From: Diphasiastrum complanatum
Taxonomy: Eukaryota; Streptophyta; Lycopodiopsida; Lycopodiales; Lycopodiaceae
DNA length: 64,000 bases
Assembly: GCA_029204225.1 (NCBI GenBank)
Contig: CM055092.1
Span: 70,931,472 to 70,995,471 of the forward strand
Direction of reading: 5' to 3'
Part shown: piece by piece, positions 43,795-54,540 of the stretch
Layout of the letters: each line of letters opens with the position of its first letter
Numbering within the stretch: the stretch's first letter is position 1
The notes under the pieces: model-generated
What the model saw: the letters and a program-made list of their open reading frames with translations, nothing else
Told to the model about the DNA's origin: nothing
The model's database searches: none
Program-made: the position numbers and the translations under genes

Positions 43795-45014
43795 AGGTTT
43801 CCATTAACTAGTATAGCTGCATTTTAGCTATTTCTTGCTTTTTGGAGTAGTTTTAGGTAGATTTTTGGGTGTTTAGAGTTAGTTTTCTGTATATATTTTT
43901 TGTGTTTGGACCGTTCACAACTAGCGGAGGAGGTGTGAGAGGGTAGAGGAAGCCCTGAACAATCTCTAAGGGCTTGAAATCCAAACCAACCAGTAAAAAA
44001 ACCAAAAAAACACACCAATCTGAATTTTGGAGGGAAAAAGAGCCAAATTTTCGATCAGATTTTGGTTTCTCCAAAACTAGTGAGAGTTAACCCTCGCACG
44101 ACTTGCAGCAGCTCCAGGATACTGTCCCAGACCTGCATAGAAGCTTGCGAGGGTTAGTTCCAAGCAGCTTGCAAAAAAACATAGAAAAACCATAAAAAAT
44201 TCAAAAATCCCTTGTAAAATTTCAAAAAAATGCAAATCTTCACCAGAACTCTCATAGAGCTCTCTGAAGTTCCATCTCAGTGAGACCAGGACATAGAGAA
44301 GCTTGCGAGAGTAAGTTCACTGTCTGAGTGCCTGTGCGAGAGTTCCCAGTGGAAAAAAGCCGGGAAATTACCAAAGAATCCTCATAGACACTAAAATTTT
44401 CAGTTCTAGTGGGCAAGAACCCTCGCAGAGAATTTTGAAATTCCATCTCAGTGAGACCAGGACACATAAGAGTCTGCGAGAGTTAGTTTGATTCCAGTGA
44501 GCAGAAAATGGGGTTTAAGTGCTAAAAAAATCACTAAATAGTGAAGATCCAACAAATCCATTCAGAGAGAACTCTCGCAGACCACTCCAATCGATCCAAA
44601 ATGACAATTTCCATTAGTGATGAAGCATGCAAGATTCAGTACTCATTATTGGTGAAGATCAAGCCAAATTAGTGGTTTTGAATCCTCGCAAACAGTGAAG
44701 TTTTTACTTCTTGTGAGAGTTAACTCTCGTAGAGACTTTTAGAGTCAGATCCAGACCAGATTCAGCTCCTGTGATCCTTGCAAGAGTTACTTCCCAAGGA
44801 TCTGAGAGATATCAAGATTTCTTGTTTGCAAAACAACTAAAGAGCCCTCAAACAACCAACCCTTGCACCAGAGAACCCTCGCAGACTAGATCAGTGGAAA
44901 GGTCTGCACCAAATCCAGCTACTGTTAAAATCTCAAGTCAATCAGTGCAAGGAGTAAAAAGCTATCAAGGAAAACCACCGTAAGGGGCCTGATTTTCACT
45001 TTCGGCCAATCAGA
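43795..45014 (+). other. gypsy 5' leader with clustered GCGAGAGTT words
   Basis: A 1.2-kb non-coding leader before gag. It carries about eleven copies of TGCGAG(A/G)GTTA or its reverse complement TAACTCTCGCA (for example near 44091, 44147, 44303, 44333, 44420, 44472, 44571, 44682, 44776, 44877). Long leaders are usual in the Tat/Athila group. The repeated word may be a packaging or regulatory signal. Confidence 0.65.
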
Positions 45015-46770
45015 TTGATTAGATTCTTAAGATCCAGAGTGCATTCCATTGTACAAGCAAGATCCAACTATCTTGGACCCCACCATCAAATGAATCTGAG
45101 ATCTGGACGATTAGTAGCAAGAAGGATAGCGAATCAAGCACCACACCTTCTCAGATTAGCAGCTGCGCAACAAGAGGCAGAATCGAAACCAGTGCCAATG
45201 GATCCAATGGGTCAACCCGTACCTGTCGCTCCCTTGCAAGCAGTCCGGAGGGCACCTCGGATGGAGATACCAAAATACGACGGATCATCATATCCCATCC
45301 AGTTCCTCCAGATCTACGAGCAAGCTTGTGAAATCTACGACGATCGGACACCTGCAGAGAAGTTGATGCTGTTCCCCATGTCACTAGTAGCGGTGGCTCA
45401 AGATTGGTTTTTCAATTTGTCAGAGGAAGAAAAATCCACCTGGGAAGCAGTTAAAACGGCTCTCATCACACACTTTAAACCAAGGAAGTTCCTAGAAGAC
45501 CCATTTCTCCTGCTCAGCAAGGTCAAGATGGGAAAAGAGAAAGGGTCAAAGACTATATTGAACGAGTCAAACATCTACGATCCAAGTGCAGTGCAGCCCT
45601 AACTCCATCATGCGGTGATCATGTGGTTCCTAGTAGGACTACCACGTAGCATCAGGATAGAACTGAAATGATGGGAGCAGTATGCTACTCTGCAAGAATC
45701 TATGGAGGATGCCATCAGAGAAGAGGATGAGAGATCAGACGACGAATATCCATCCACCCATACTCCTACTCCCTCGATAGCATCGTCATTATCAAATGCT
45801 TCCACTCTATCCATAGAACTGCTGTTGGAACAGATGACAAAATTACACAATCAATAGATGAAGCAGCTTACGGCGCAGTTTGATCAGAAACTGAAAGCCT
45901 TACAAGGAGTTGTAGCAGCAACGCCAAATCTACCGGAACAAAACCAGCTATAGTATCCCCGACGTGAAAATGTATGGCGTTCAGTATGCACACAAAACCA
46001 TACAGTGAACGAGTGCCGATCCTAAAGCAAAATCTGAGACTGACCCATAGATTTTGCCATTTGTGCAACGCAACATCGCACGATACGACATTTTGCCCAT
46101 TTCACCCCCGGATTTTTCAACAAAAAAGGAGTCCTTATCAGACTTCTTATCCATATCATCAAGGGGCACCAAATGCGGCACCAAGGTACGGCACACCAAA
46201 TAATCAACAGCATATTGCCTTACCTACACCACTAGGGCTAGCCAATCAATAAGTGACCCATGTAAACTTGACAACAGCAGAATCTGAGATGCCAGTACCA
46301 CCTCAACTTGAGCAGCAACAATGGTATGGGCCGGATGAACTATATATGGATCCTGCCATAAATGAATATATTGCGGCCTATGCAGCTCAAACTCAACGTC
46401 AAGGCGCAAGAAATTACGGCTCGGATGTGGCGAAGGGCACAGAATTGCTGAATGTCCTTACAAGGGACAATATACATCCTTCTACCGAGAATGCGATTAT
46501 GGACACTGCTTCAAGAATTGTCCATTGAGACCTGAGACTAGTGCACCATTGAACTTCATTGCAATACAACGAGCAACGATTCCAGTGGGGATGCCACCAG
46601 AAAGGCAACATTTCCATGCCCCTATGTTAGCCATTACACGAGTACAAAAGAGGAAGGAAATGGCTCCCTCACCACCACCATCGGTCACTGATGGCCAATC
46701 CTCAACTTTAGCGCCATATCCGAATGTGAGGGAAGAAAGGAGACAGTACCAGAAGATATGACACTGGGTA
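45015..46770 (+). pseudogene. gag: Ty3/gypsy Gag of the plus half, broken
   Basis: The frame 45015-45602 carries a retrotrans_gag capsid domain (PKYDGSSYPIQFLQIYEQAC, then LFPMSLVAVAQDWFFNL, then WEAVKTALITHFKPR). A shift near 45540 and a stop end that frame. Later frames carry a canonical zinc knuckle CHLCNATSHDTTFC (about 46060-46100). Further on are CGEGHRIAECPYK and FYRECDYGHCFKNC (about 46420-46525), matching the two motifs of the element at 36050-36190. A Pro-rich tail with ITRVQKRKEMAP follows. At least three frameshifts or stops prevent a full product. Confidence 0.87.
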
Positions 46771-46779
46771 CAGAGAGCA

Positions 46780-47453
46780 CAAACGAAGGAAAAAGAGCAA
46801 GAAAAAGACAACCCTATGGAACCTCCTGCTGATGATGAACGGGCTCACTATTGTGCACTGATTAGAACGATCGATTGCATCATCATGAACCACCTTTCCA
46901 CATGGTGGAGCCCAAGGAACTGCGCACCGAAAGGCTCACAAGCCTACTGGCGAGCCATGTTAGTTTACCCCTCGGGGAATTACTACGGATTGTGCCACAA
47001 GCTAAAAGCCTTTTGGCTGAATGGGCCAAAGCGGACGCGAAACCAATAGTGCCAGAGCCCATATATTGTACGGGCTACGAAGAGACTAGTAACATCCTCC
47101 ACATCGGGGCAACGTGGGAAAGCGAGGAACACAACATCACCCTGCCAATCAAACACAAGAGATTCGAGGATGAGACAGCAGTGGTAGATGGAGGATCAGG
47201 TTTTAATTTGATCTCCACTACTTTGTATCAAAAGTGGAGTTTACAGGGATTGAAGCCAGCAAGATTCGTCATCAAGCTAGCGGATCAATCCTATGTAAAA
47301 TCGAAGGGTGTGGTTGCCGATATCCCTATAAAAATAGCAGGCATGCAGTTTGTGATCACCTTTGTAGTAATGGATATACCTGAATCTCCATCTGCATATC
47401 GTGTTTTACTGGGAAGACCATGGTTGAGGACTGCGCAAGTAGTACACAACTAG
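46780..47453 (+). pseudogene. Ty3/gypsy aspartic protease region
   Basis: The frame 46875-47453 contains a retropepsin with active-site region AVVDGGSGFNLIS (D-G-G-S as in other plant gypsy elements). It continues through KLADQSYVKSKGVV, FVITFVVMDI and the flap/terminal motif VLLGRPWL. It cuts Gag-Pol in the parent element. The frame is open across the catalytic part but ends at a TAG at 47451-47453 just after the domain, and it is separated from gag by a frameshift. Confidence 0.85.
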
Positions 47454-49379
47454 GGTACGGGGAAACTCACCTTTGAGACCAGAGAGCAGGCTGTAAAGGT
47501 CGATCCAACCACATGGGCGGTGAAACCACTTGCACCCAAGGCTGATGACGGATCATCCATGACAGATCACATGATAGATCGCCCAAGGCAAGCCAAGGGT
47601 GGTCACTACGATTCAGAGACGGATGTTGTGAGATGGAAAGATGCATTAGCAACGATTGACTGCCAAGCATGTCAATACGAATCAGATCCTGAACCCAGCA
47701 CATCTTCACCCAAGTGTTACACCATGGAAACACCAATTACATTTGGAGTGAATATGATAAACGTAGCATGGCTGTCAGCAGAATCTATTGAGAACCCAAT
47801 GGACGATGATTTAGTCCCTTGGCAACATGCTCTGACTTATAACAAGGAGACTGAGCTGACTAATGAGCAAGTCCTACAGCAAATGGACCCAAATCATTAC
47901 GGAATTAAGAAAGTACTAGCTCAACCGTCGCAAAAATCTACTATGGCGAAAGTTTCAAGGATAGATCCACCAAGGGCACCTGCGAAACAAGAAGAATCAG
48001 TTGAGGCAACGCTACAACCAGGTGATCCGATGGAGTGATCTACCCAAAGAAGCTATAGCTATAGTGGATGTTGATATTCACAACCACGAGACAAATGTCA
48101 CACCAATTCAGAAGAAAGACAACAAGGACGAATCCACCGATATGACAAAAAGAGACAAAAAGAAGGTGTTGGATTCCTTGAAGTCAATTAGGATCGACTT
48201 TGAAACAACGTCATCCTCTTTTCAGATGACGAAAAATCAAAAGATGACCAGCCGGGCTAAGATCAATATGCTGAAGGAGGAATCTCGACGAGCACCAGTT
48301 CACGAGATGCATGAGACCTTCAAGAATTATACCTTGGATGACGTAGTAATTACGATGCCGCAAGCCTACCGAGAACCTGATCAAAGTCAGGCACCAGCGA
48401 AACAAGTCTTCGAAGGACCTGCGCGAACGCAACCCATGAACCTTGTCGAGCCAGGCGAAGAAGAAAAGATAGTGCACCTGGGAGAGCAGTTAACGCCCAC
48501 ACAATTCAAAAGACTACGATCATTGTTGGTGGAGTACAAGGATTGTTTTGCCTGGAAGTATAGTGATCTGAGGGGCATTCCACCAACAATAGTCCAACAC
48601 ACCATACCCTTGGTGGATGGACCAGTCCCCAAGGTGAGTCGTTACTAACGTTGCAACCTGAACTACACGGAGCTGATCAAGTCGGAATTGCAGAAGTTGT
48701 TAGACGCAGATTTCATTTACGAAATCGAGCACACTGAATGGGTATCGCTGATAGTTATAGTACCCAAGAAGAATGGCAAAATGCGGATCTATGTGAATCT
48801 GAAGGCGCTAAATGCAGTCACCAAAAAAGATCATTTTCCTTTACCCTTTGTGGAAAGTGTCCTTGACCGAGTAGCTGGAGTCGAAGCCTATAGTTTTTTC
48901 GGCTTCAGTGGGTACAACCAAGTGAAGATAGCACCCCAAGACCAGCATAAGACAACATTCGCCACGGAATGGGGAACCTATGCCTATAAGGTGATGCCAT
49001 TCGGACTTTGCAATGCCCCAAGCACTATCCAGAGAGTCATGCAGGTGGCATTCAAAGAGTACTTGCAGAATTTTCTGGAAATTTTCTTGGACAATCTGTG
49101 CGTGCATGGACCAGACTCCGAACACTTATCCAATCTGGAGAAGGTGCTAAAAGAATGTCGCGAATTCCAAATCTCCTTGAATCCAGAAACATGTCAATTT
49201 TGAGTTACATATGGCTTGATTCTCGACCATATAGTATCTAGACACGGGATCGCCACAGACTTATTGAAAATCAAGATCCTTGTTGATCTACCACCACCAA
49301 GAATGATCCGCGAGGTCCACATCTTTATGGGTCATGCTAACTATTACAGGATTTTCATTCTAGATTTTGCGGAGTTAGC
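47454..49379 (+). pseudogene. Ty3/gypsy linker and reverse transcriptase, truncated at 49379
   Basis: A protease-RT linker (47520-48038, then 48001-48648) leads into RT. The conserved entry IEHTEWVSLIVIVPKKNGKMR is at 48725-48790. The first catalytic Asp motif is altered (SFFGFSGYNQV instead of a LDGFSGYNQ-type core) and the YxDD box reads FLDN, so both catalytic sites are damaged. In-frame stops lie at 48646 (TAA) and 49201 (TGA, where relatives have Trp). The sequence follows pol to GHANYYRIFILDFAELA and stops abruptly at 49379, where tRNA sequence begins. RNase H and integrase are absent on this side; they are in the inverted half at 41050-42921. Confidence 0.9.
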
Positions 49380-49436
49380 GGAGTATTTCCGTCTGTCACG
49401 CGGACGACCCGGGTTCGATCCTCGACAACGGCGCCA
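49380..49436 (+). other. tRNA-Asp(GTC) 3' fragment with CCA (captured primer)
   Basis: About 57 bases correspond to plant tRNA-Asp from the D-arm/anticodon-stem border to the 3' CCA. The anticodon loop reads CTGTCAC with a pairable stem (TCCGT/GCGGA), the T-loop is TTCGATC (49414-49420), the acceptor strand is CAACGGC plus G, and CCA is at 49434-49436. Differences from the usual plant sequence, recalled from memory, are nearly all transitions. CCA is directly followed by one base and the reversed LTR D end, exactly where a retained primer would lie. It is not a functional tRNA gene because the 5' acceptor strand and D-arm are missing. The elements' own primer site matches only 19 nt, so this cannot be a primer-site copy. 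Confidence 0.82.
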
Positions 49437-49437
49437 C

Positions 49438-49935
49438 TGTAGGGTCGAAGATCTCATGTAGTAGTAGCCCTCCCGCCTGTCAACAAGGGTTAAAACACTG
49501 GATAGGTGCCTAACTATGAATAGATGCTACTTTTAGATAGTTCTCTAATTTTTCTCTAACTCTATCACCACTAACACTGCACACCCGTAACTCTACTCAA
49601 CTAAACTAACATTCATCATTATTTTGTGAAGGAGAAAAATAGAATAGAAGAGAGGAAGAGAGTAATAGAGAGAAGGTAGAGAGAGAGAGTGAGGGTGGAG
49701 GTTAGCTCAAATGCTCCTTGTGCTTGCTAATGCAAAAACTTTAACTATGGAAACCAAAAACTTGCAAACTTGAGAGCAAAAGGAAAACACAATCAAGCAC
49801 ATTAGCAAGTAGTGAATAGCAAGTGAGGATGCTTCTCTCCAAAATTTGGTAGAGTTTCCTCCTTCTCATTAAGCATCCAAATAGAGTACATGAGGTGCCA
49901 TTTTATAAATGGGGAAGGCCCTTGCCCCAAAATAC
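49438..49935 (-). repeat. gypsy LTR D, truncated, joined to tRNA-Asp fragment
   Basis: Starts TGTAGGGTCGAAGATC on the plus strand, the reverse of the LTR C end, and matches LTR B through the GA run and TATA region (TTTATAAATGGG) to AAAATAC at 49935. There it is cut by the copia derivative. About 320 bp of U3 are missing. Confidence 0.88.
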
Positions 49936-52735
49936 ATGTAGGTTAGGTCAAGTCAAGAGAGTTGGTCATGTCTTTTTGGTGGTCATCCCTACTTTATAGG
50001 ACCTACACCTAAGTTTAAGGTGAAAATTTGACCAACTAGCTACCTGCCAAACATAATTCTAGGATCTAGGCTAGGGTTTCATTTTAGGGCAAGAAGAGTG
50101 AGTTAAATTTCTTATTACATGCTGGAAATCCACCTAACTTCAAGAAGGAAGTTGAATTTGCTATGTATTCCAAGCTCCCATAGTGAGAAGACAGAATATT
50201 TTTGGAGCTCATTGGCAATCTCAAGCTAGTTCACTATGTACATTGAGTTTTTGTGATCCAAATGAAACCAAATCAATTTCTAGTTCTTTCTCAGCTAGAG
50301 TTGGCTTTCATTGGAGAGAAGATTTATTATGGAGAGCTTGTACAAATTGTTCTTAATGGTCTAGGAGATGACTTTGCAAATTTGGTCCAAAGTTTTGCCA
50401 TCCAAGACACTTTGCCAGCTATAGAAAAACTTCACAATGTATTAGTGGTTGAAGAGTGTAGGATGCTCCATGCAAAATCTAGGATGAGTTCCTTGTCTTT
50501 GCATGATGATGCCAATTTCTCATTCAAGGGCAAACATAAGACCAATGGAAAGAAGAAGCATCCAAAGGAGGCCAAAGAAGAAGATGATGCATCAAGCTCA
50601 AAGGACAAGTCAAAGCAGAAACGCTTCTTTTGTGGAAAGAAGGGGCATTATGCATCTGAATGCTACAAGAGGCTAAGAGCTCAAGTGGAGGAGGATAAAC
50701 AAGGGAACCTTGCATATGAAGAGGATGAAGATGAGGAGATCTCATCTTTGATGGTATCTACATCCACTCCAACAAGCAAAAGAAACTCAAAGGATACTTG
50801 GTGGATTGATCGTGAGGCTAGCTCCCACATGACTTTTCAAAAGGACACATTCTCAACCTTACACTCTTTCAATGGTTCTAATAAATTTGTTTATTTAACA
50901 AATGATCAAGAGTGTAAGATACATGGTGTTGGTACCATCTCATTAGGTCTAGGATCTAGCAAAAGGATGGATTTAGACAATGTCTTTTTTGTACTATCAA
51001 TTACCAAGAGCTTGCGTAGTGTTGGACAACTAATGGATAATGGTTTAAATGTTCACTTCAAGCATGGAGTTTGTTCCATCATGAAGATTGATATTTGCAT
51101 AGCAAATGGTGTTAAACAAGGTAGTTTGTTTAAGTTGGATGCTAAAATTGCTATGGCAAAAGAGGAAATCATTCATTCAAATGTACACTCTTTTTCTCAT
51201 GTACCAAATAGTGGTGATAAGATGCATGAAACATTCTTATATGTTTATACAAGAAATTCTTGGATCCATCTAGTATCTTGTGTGAATGAAAGTGAAATTA
51301 ACAACCTTGGTGTCAATGATCTTGCAAGGATTGAGGAGGAGCAACAAAGTGATGGAGATCTTGAGGATCCACCTCAAAGATCAAGTGCTCCAAGAAGATC
51401 CACAAAGGCAAGGGCCGAGCCTTCAAGGCTCACTTATCTTGGCAAAGGTAATCAAGGGGAAGGTTCTCAACCATTCACTTTCATCACTTTTCTTATTTCA
51501 ATGCTTGATGAACCATTTTGCTGTGAGATCTACATGAGGCAATTCGAGGATAAGATGTGTAATGACTCATTTGAGAACAAGATTTTATGTCTTAGTGATC
51601 TAAAAACTGTTATGAACCAATTAAGAGTAAAATGGTTGTTTGATCAAATGAGTGCTCTCGGATTTTGGAAGAGCAAGAATGAGTTAGTCACTCATTGTTT
51701 TGAAAAATGTGTTTTTTCTTTTGGAGAGGCAAATTGTAAGCTTCTTATGAGAATAAGTGAAACATCCTTGAAGGGCACTTATATCCATAAGCAAGTATGT
51801 AGCCTCATGAAGTTCAAGATCACTTGTAATTACAATATTAGAAAAATCATGTTTACTTTTGATGGTTTGTGGACTAGTCATTCTAGCATGATAAATCTTG
51901 GTAATAGTAGCAAGTACATGTTTTGTGATCTTGATCAATGTGATTTTCACTAGACATGGAGACATCAGATTTCCTTCAACGAGAAGCATCAAGATCAAGG
52001 AGGAGCAAGTTTCAAGTTCATGCATCTTCACTCGACATGGAAGAAATTAAGTGCAAAGGTGCAAGGAAGAATCAAGACTCTTCAATTCATCTTGGAGGAG
52101 ATCAAGATCAAAGAAGCTCTATCTTGGCTATGGTGATAGATCATGTCATCATCTTTGGGGGCTGATTAGTCATCTTCTAGACCTAAATATGATTCATTTC
52201 TGATGTTAAGATCAGGTCTTAGAATTGTATATAGATATATTATTATTTCCAAAGCTAGATTTGAGGAGTGTGAAAAATAGCCTAATTTGGCAAATCTAGC
52301 CATGTAGAACATTGTAAATATTGTGTATAATTGGGTTCCACACATGTAAGACCAAAATGCCACGTGGCAACCCACTCCTAATGTAAGTTAGGTCAAGTTA
52401 AGAGAGTTGGTCATGTCTATTTGGTGGTCATCCCTACTTTATAGGACCTACACCTAAGTTTAAGGTGAAAACTTGACCAACTAGCTACCTACCAAGCATA
52501 ACTCTAGAATCTAGGATAGGGTTTCATTTTAGGGCAAGATGAGTGAGTTAAATTCCTTATTACATGCTGGAAATCTTCAAGAAGGAAGTCGAATTTGCTA
52601 TGTATTCCAAGCTCTCATAGTGAGAAGATAGAATATTTTTGGAGCTCATTGGCAATCTCAAGCTAGTTCACTTTGTACATTGAGTTTTTGTGATACAAAT
52701 GAAACCAAATCAATTTCTACTTCTTTCTTAGCTTG
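49936..52735 (+). mobile_element. non-autonomous LTR copia derivative
   Basis: A direct repeat of about 360 bp at 49936-50297 and 52381-52735 (about 93% identical) flanks one long ORF. A polypurine tract TTTGGGGGC at 52153-52162 precedes the right LTR, which probably starts at 52163, making it about 570 bp. The left LTR is truncated at its outer side where it meets gypsy LTR D. No primer site of the iMet type was seen after the left LTR. RT and integrase are absent, so mobility would depend on a helper. Confidence 0.75.
50253..51953 (+). CDS. Gag-protease-linker fusion ORF of copia derivative, 566 aa
   Basis: An uninterrupted 566-codon ORF. The first ~15 codons lie in LTR sequence, so the true start may be a later Met. 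Residues 25-75 are the second half of a copia Gag (YYGELVQIVLNGLGDDFANL, then LPAIEKLHNVLVVEE). A Lys-rich stretch and a zinc knuckle missing its first Cys (FFCGKKGHYASEC) follow near residue 130. The protease remnant near residue 185 reads WWIDREASSHMT, so D-S/T-G is lost. Pre-integrase text (GQLMDNGLNVHF) is followed by a jump over the integrase to the linker SSAPRRSTKARAEP near residue 385. The last ~160 residues are unrecognised. An open frame of this size after such deletions suggests recent activity or selection. Confidence 0.75.
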   Translation: MIQMKPNQFLVLSQLELAFIGEKIYYGELVQIVLNGLGDDFANLVQSFAIQDTLPAIEKLHNVLVVEECRMLHAKSRMSSLSLHDDANFSFKGKHKTNGKKKHPKEAKEEDDASSSKDKSKQKRFFCGKKGHYASECYKRLRAQVEEDKQGNLAYEEDEDEEISSLMVSTSTPTSKRNSKDTWWIDREASSHMTFQKDTFSTLHSFNGSNKFVYLTNDQECKIHGVGTISLGLGSSKRMDLDNVFFVLSITKSLRSVGQLMDNGLNVHFKHGVCSIMKIDICIANGVKQGSLFKLDAKIAMAKEEIIHSNVHSFSHVPNSGDKMHETFLYVYTRNSWIHLVSCVNESEINNLGVNDLARIEEEQQSDGDLEDPPQRSSAPRRSTKARAEPSRLTYLGKGNQGEGSQPFTFITFLISMLDEPFCCEIYMRQFEDKMCNDSFENKILCLSDLKTVMNQLRVKWLFDQMSALGFWKSKNELVTHCFEKCVFSFGEANCKLLMRISETSLKGTYIHKQVCSLMKFKITCNYNIRKIMFTFDGLWTSHSSMINLGNSSKYMFCDLDQCDFH

Positions 52736-53239
52736 AAGGCCATACTACAACCTGTAGTACACACGTGTGGGCTCAGATTTCAATGTTGATCAATGCTTTT
52801 GATTGTTAATGCTTGTTGTTTGTCAAATTGCCAATTTAGATCAACTTTTTGATGACTAGTTTTCTGATAGATTGTTAAGCAAGAATCCAATCACTCTCGT
52901 GGATATTTTGTAGATCCATTTATGGTCCTAAAATACAGTACTTTCAAATGTACTTAGTGATTAGATTTTACAACGATGTTTTTCTAATATGGTATTGATC
53001 AAGTATCAGTTAATCGTTACTGATCAAGTATTATTAGCTAATCATTTTTAATCATTCATCAATACTTAGATAAAGTAGATTATGTTTATGAATATAGTAG
53101 AATGATCAACAAGCAAAGAACCACACATTCATGTTGTAGCTATTAACAAATATGATGCTGATGGGGTTGATAGATTGAAGGATCGAGTTGTGGCCACTGA
53201 GCTTCTCATAAATTCCAAATCTCGAATGATTCTAAAACC
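52736..53239. other. no gene seen
   Basis: AT-rich sequence with TACTACAACCTGTAGTA (a short palindrome near 52743) and repeated TTAATCATT words. No coding region or known repeat recognised. Confidence 0.4.
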
Positions 53240-54490
53240 TTCATCCTTGTAGTAAAACATACTTCAATTTGATTTCGACAGCTACAACTGACCTTGAAGT
53301 CTATCGAATGGATGTTCAAATAGCATTTCTAAAAGGAACAATAGAAGAAGACATCTAAATTTCACAACATGAAAGATACGAGACTAAAGTTCAAGAATAT
53401 ATTGTATGTCACTAAAACAGTCTCCAATTGCAAGAGCCTAATTGTAGAATATTAATCCTTTTTTCATCCAAAATGGGTCTATTCTTTGATTCCTGGCTCG
53501 GCAGATTCAAATGTTTACTTCAAATTTGTTTCTACATATTTCATTATCATCACATTGTATGTAGATGATATACTATTGTTCAGTAACAATCTAAAATATT
53601 TGAATGATGTTAAAGATATGCTATATAAGAAATATTATTTGACAAAATTGGGCCCTATTGTCTCAAAATCCAAATTCAAAGAGATCAACCCTAACTTATA
53701 TCAATCAACAAAGGTATTTGAAAAATGTGCGGGGCAAATTAGACATGTCAAATTTCAAACCAAACCACTTCTCAATATATGCAAGATTAAAATTATCAAA
53801 AGATCAATGTCCACAAACTGAGGAAGAGAAGGAGATTATGAAGCAACATCCCTCTCATTCCATCATAGGCTCACTTATGTATTTCATGCTTTGCACTCAT
53901 TCTAATCTAGCATACTCCATCAGTACATTGAACCAATTTCTATCTAACCAAGATGACACACTGGAAAGCTCTTTTGAAGGTTTTGAAATATCTACAAGCT
54001 ACTAAAGACCTTTGCATATGTTATGGAGGCAACCAATCTACCAATACTTTTGAAGTATACACAAATGCTGATTGGATAGGAGATGTTGACACAAGGAGAT
54101 CAACCTCTAGCTTTGTATTTCTATTCAACAAAGGCCCAATATCCTCGAACAAGCGAAAGCAGACCTCATTAGCAATATCATCAATTGAATCAAAATATGT
54201 TGTTGTCACAAATGCTATGAAAGAAGCTATCTATCTGGCTTAGAAACCTACTTGTAGACATCAATCTTGTTCAACATCAATCAATCTACTATCATTTATT
54301 GTGGCAATCAAAGCACAATTGCATTATCCCTGAATCCGAGATTTCACTCTCAAAGTAAGCATATCAAAATTAAATACCACTATGTGATAGAGATATGCTA
54401 AGCAAGGATGTTTAACTTATTTTTTGCAAAATAGAACCTATGACAACGAACTACTTCACAAAAGCATTATCAAGAGATGATCATGTCAGA
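53240..54490 (+). pseudogene. Ty1/copia RT and RNase H, decayed
   Basis: Broken plus-strand frames read RMDVQIAFLKGTIEEDI, then LYVDDILLFS with the YVDD catalytic box intact (near 53560). They continue with KLSKDQCPQTEEEKEIM, IIGSLMYFMLCTHSNLAYSI and the RNase H core YTNADWIGDVDTRRSTS with SSIESKYVVVTNAMKEAI to 54243. Faded CGNQSTIALS and NPRFHSQSKHIKIKYHY follow. At least four shifts or stops occur. The 5' portion of pol, including integrase, is missing. Confidence 0.86.
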
Positions 54491-54540
54491 TTTAATATTA
54501 TTTTAAATTTGAAACGTCAAGTATTCTAGGATTCACATTA

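Noticed and set aside
49380-49436. Functional tRNA-Asp gene
   Set aside because: The 5' acceptor strand and most of the D-arm are missing, CCA is encoded, and the segment abuts an LTR end. It is a primer relic, not a gene.
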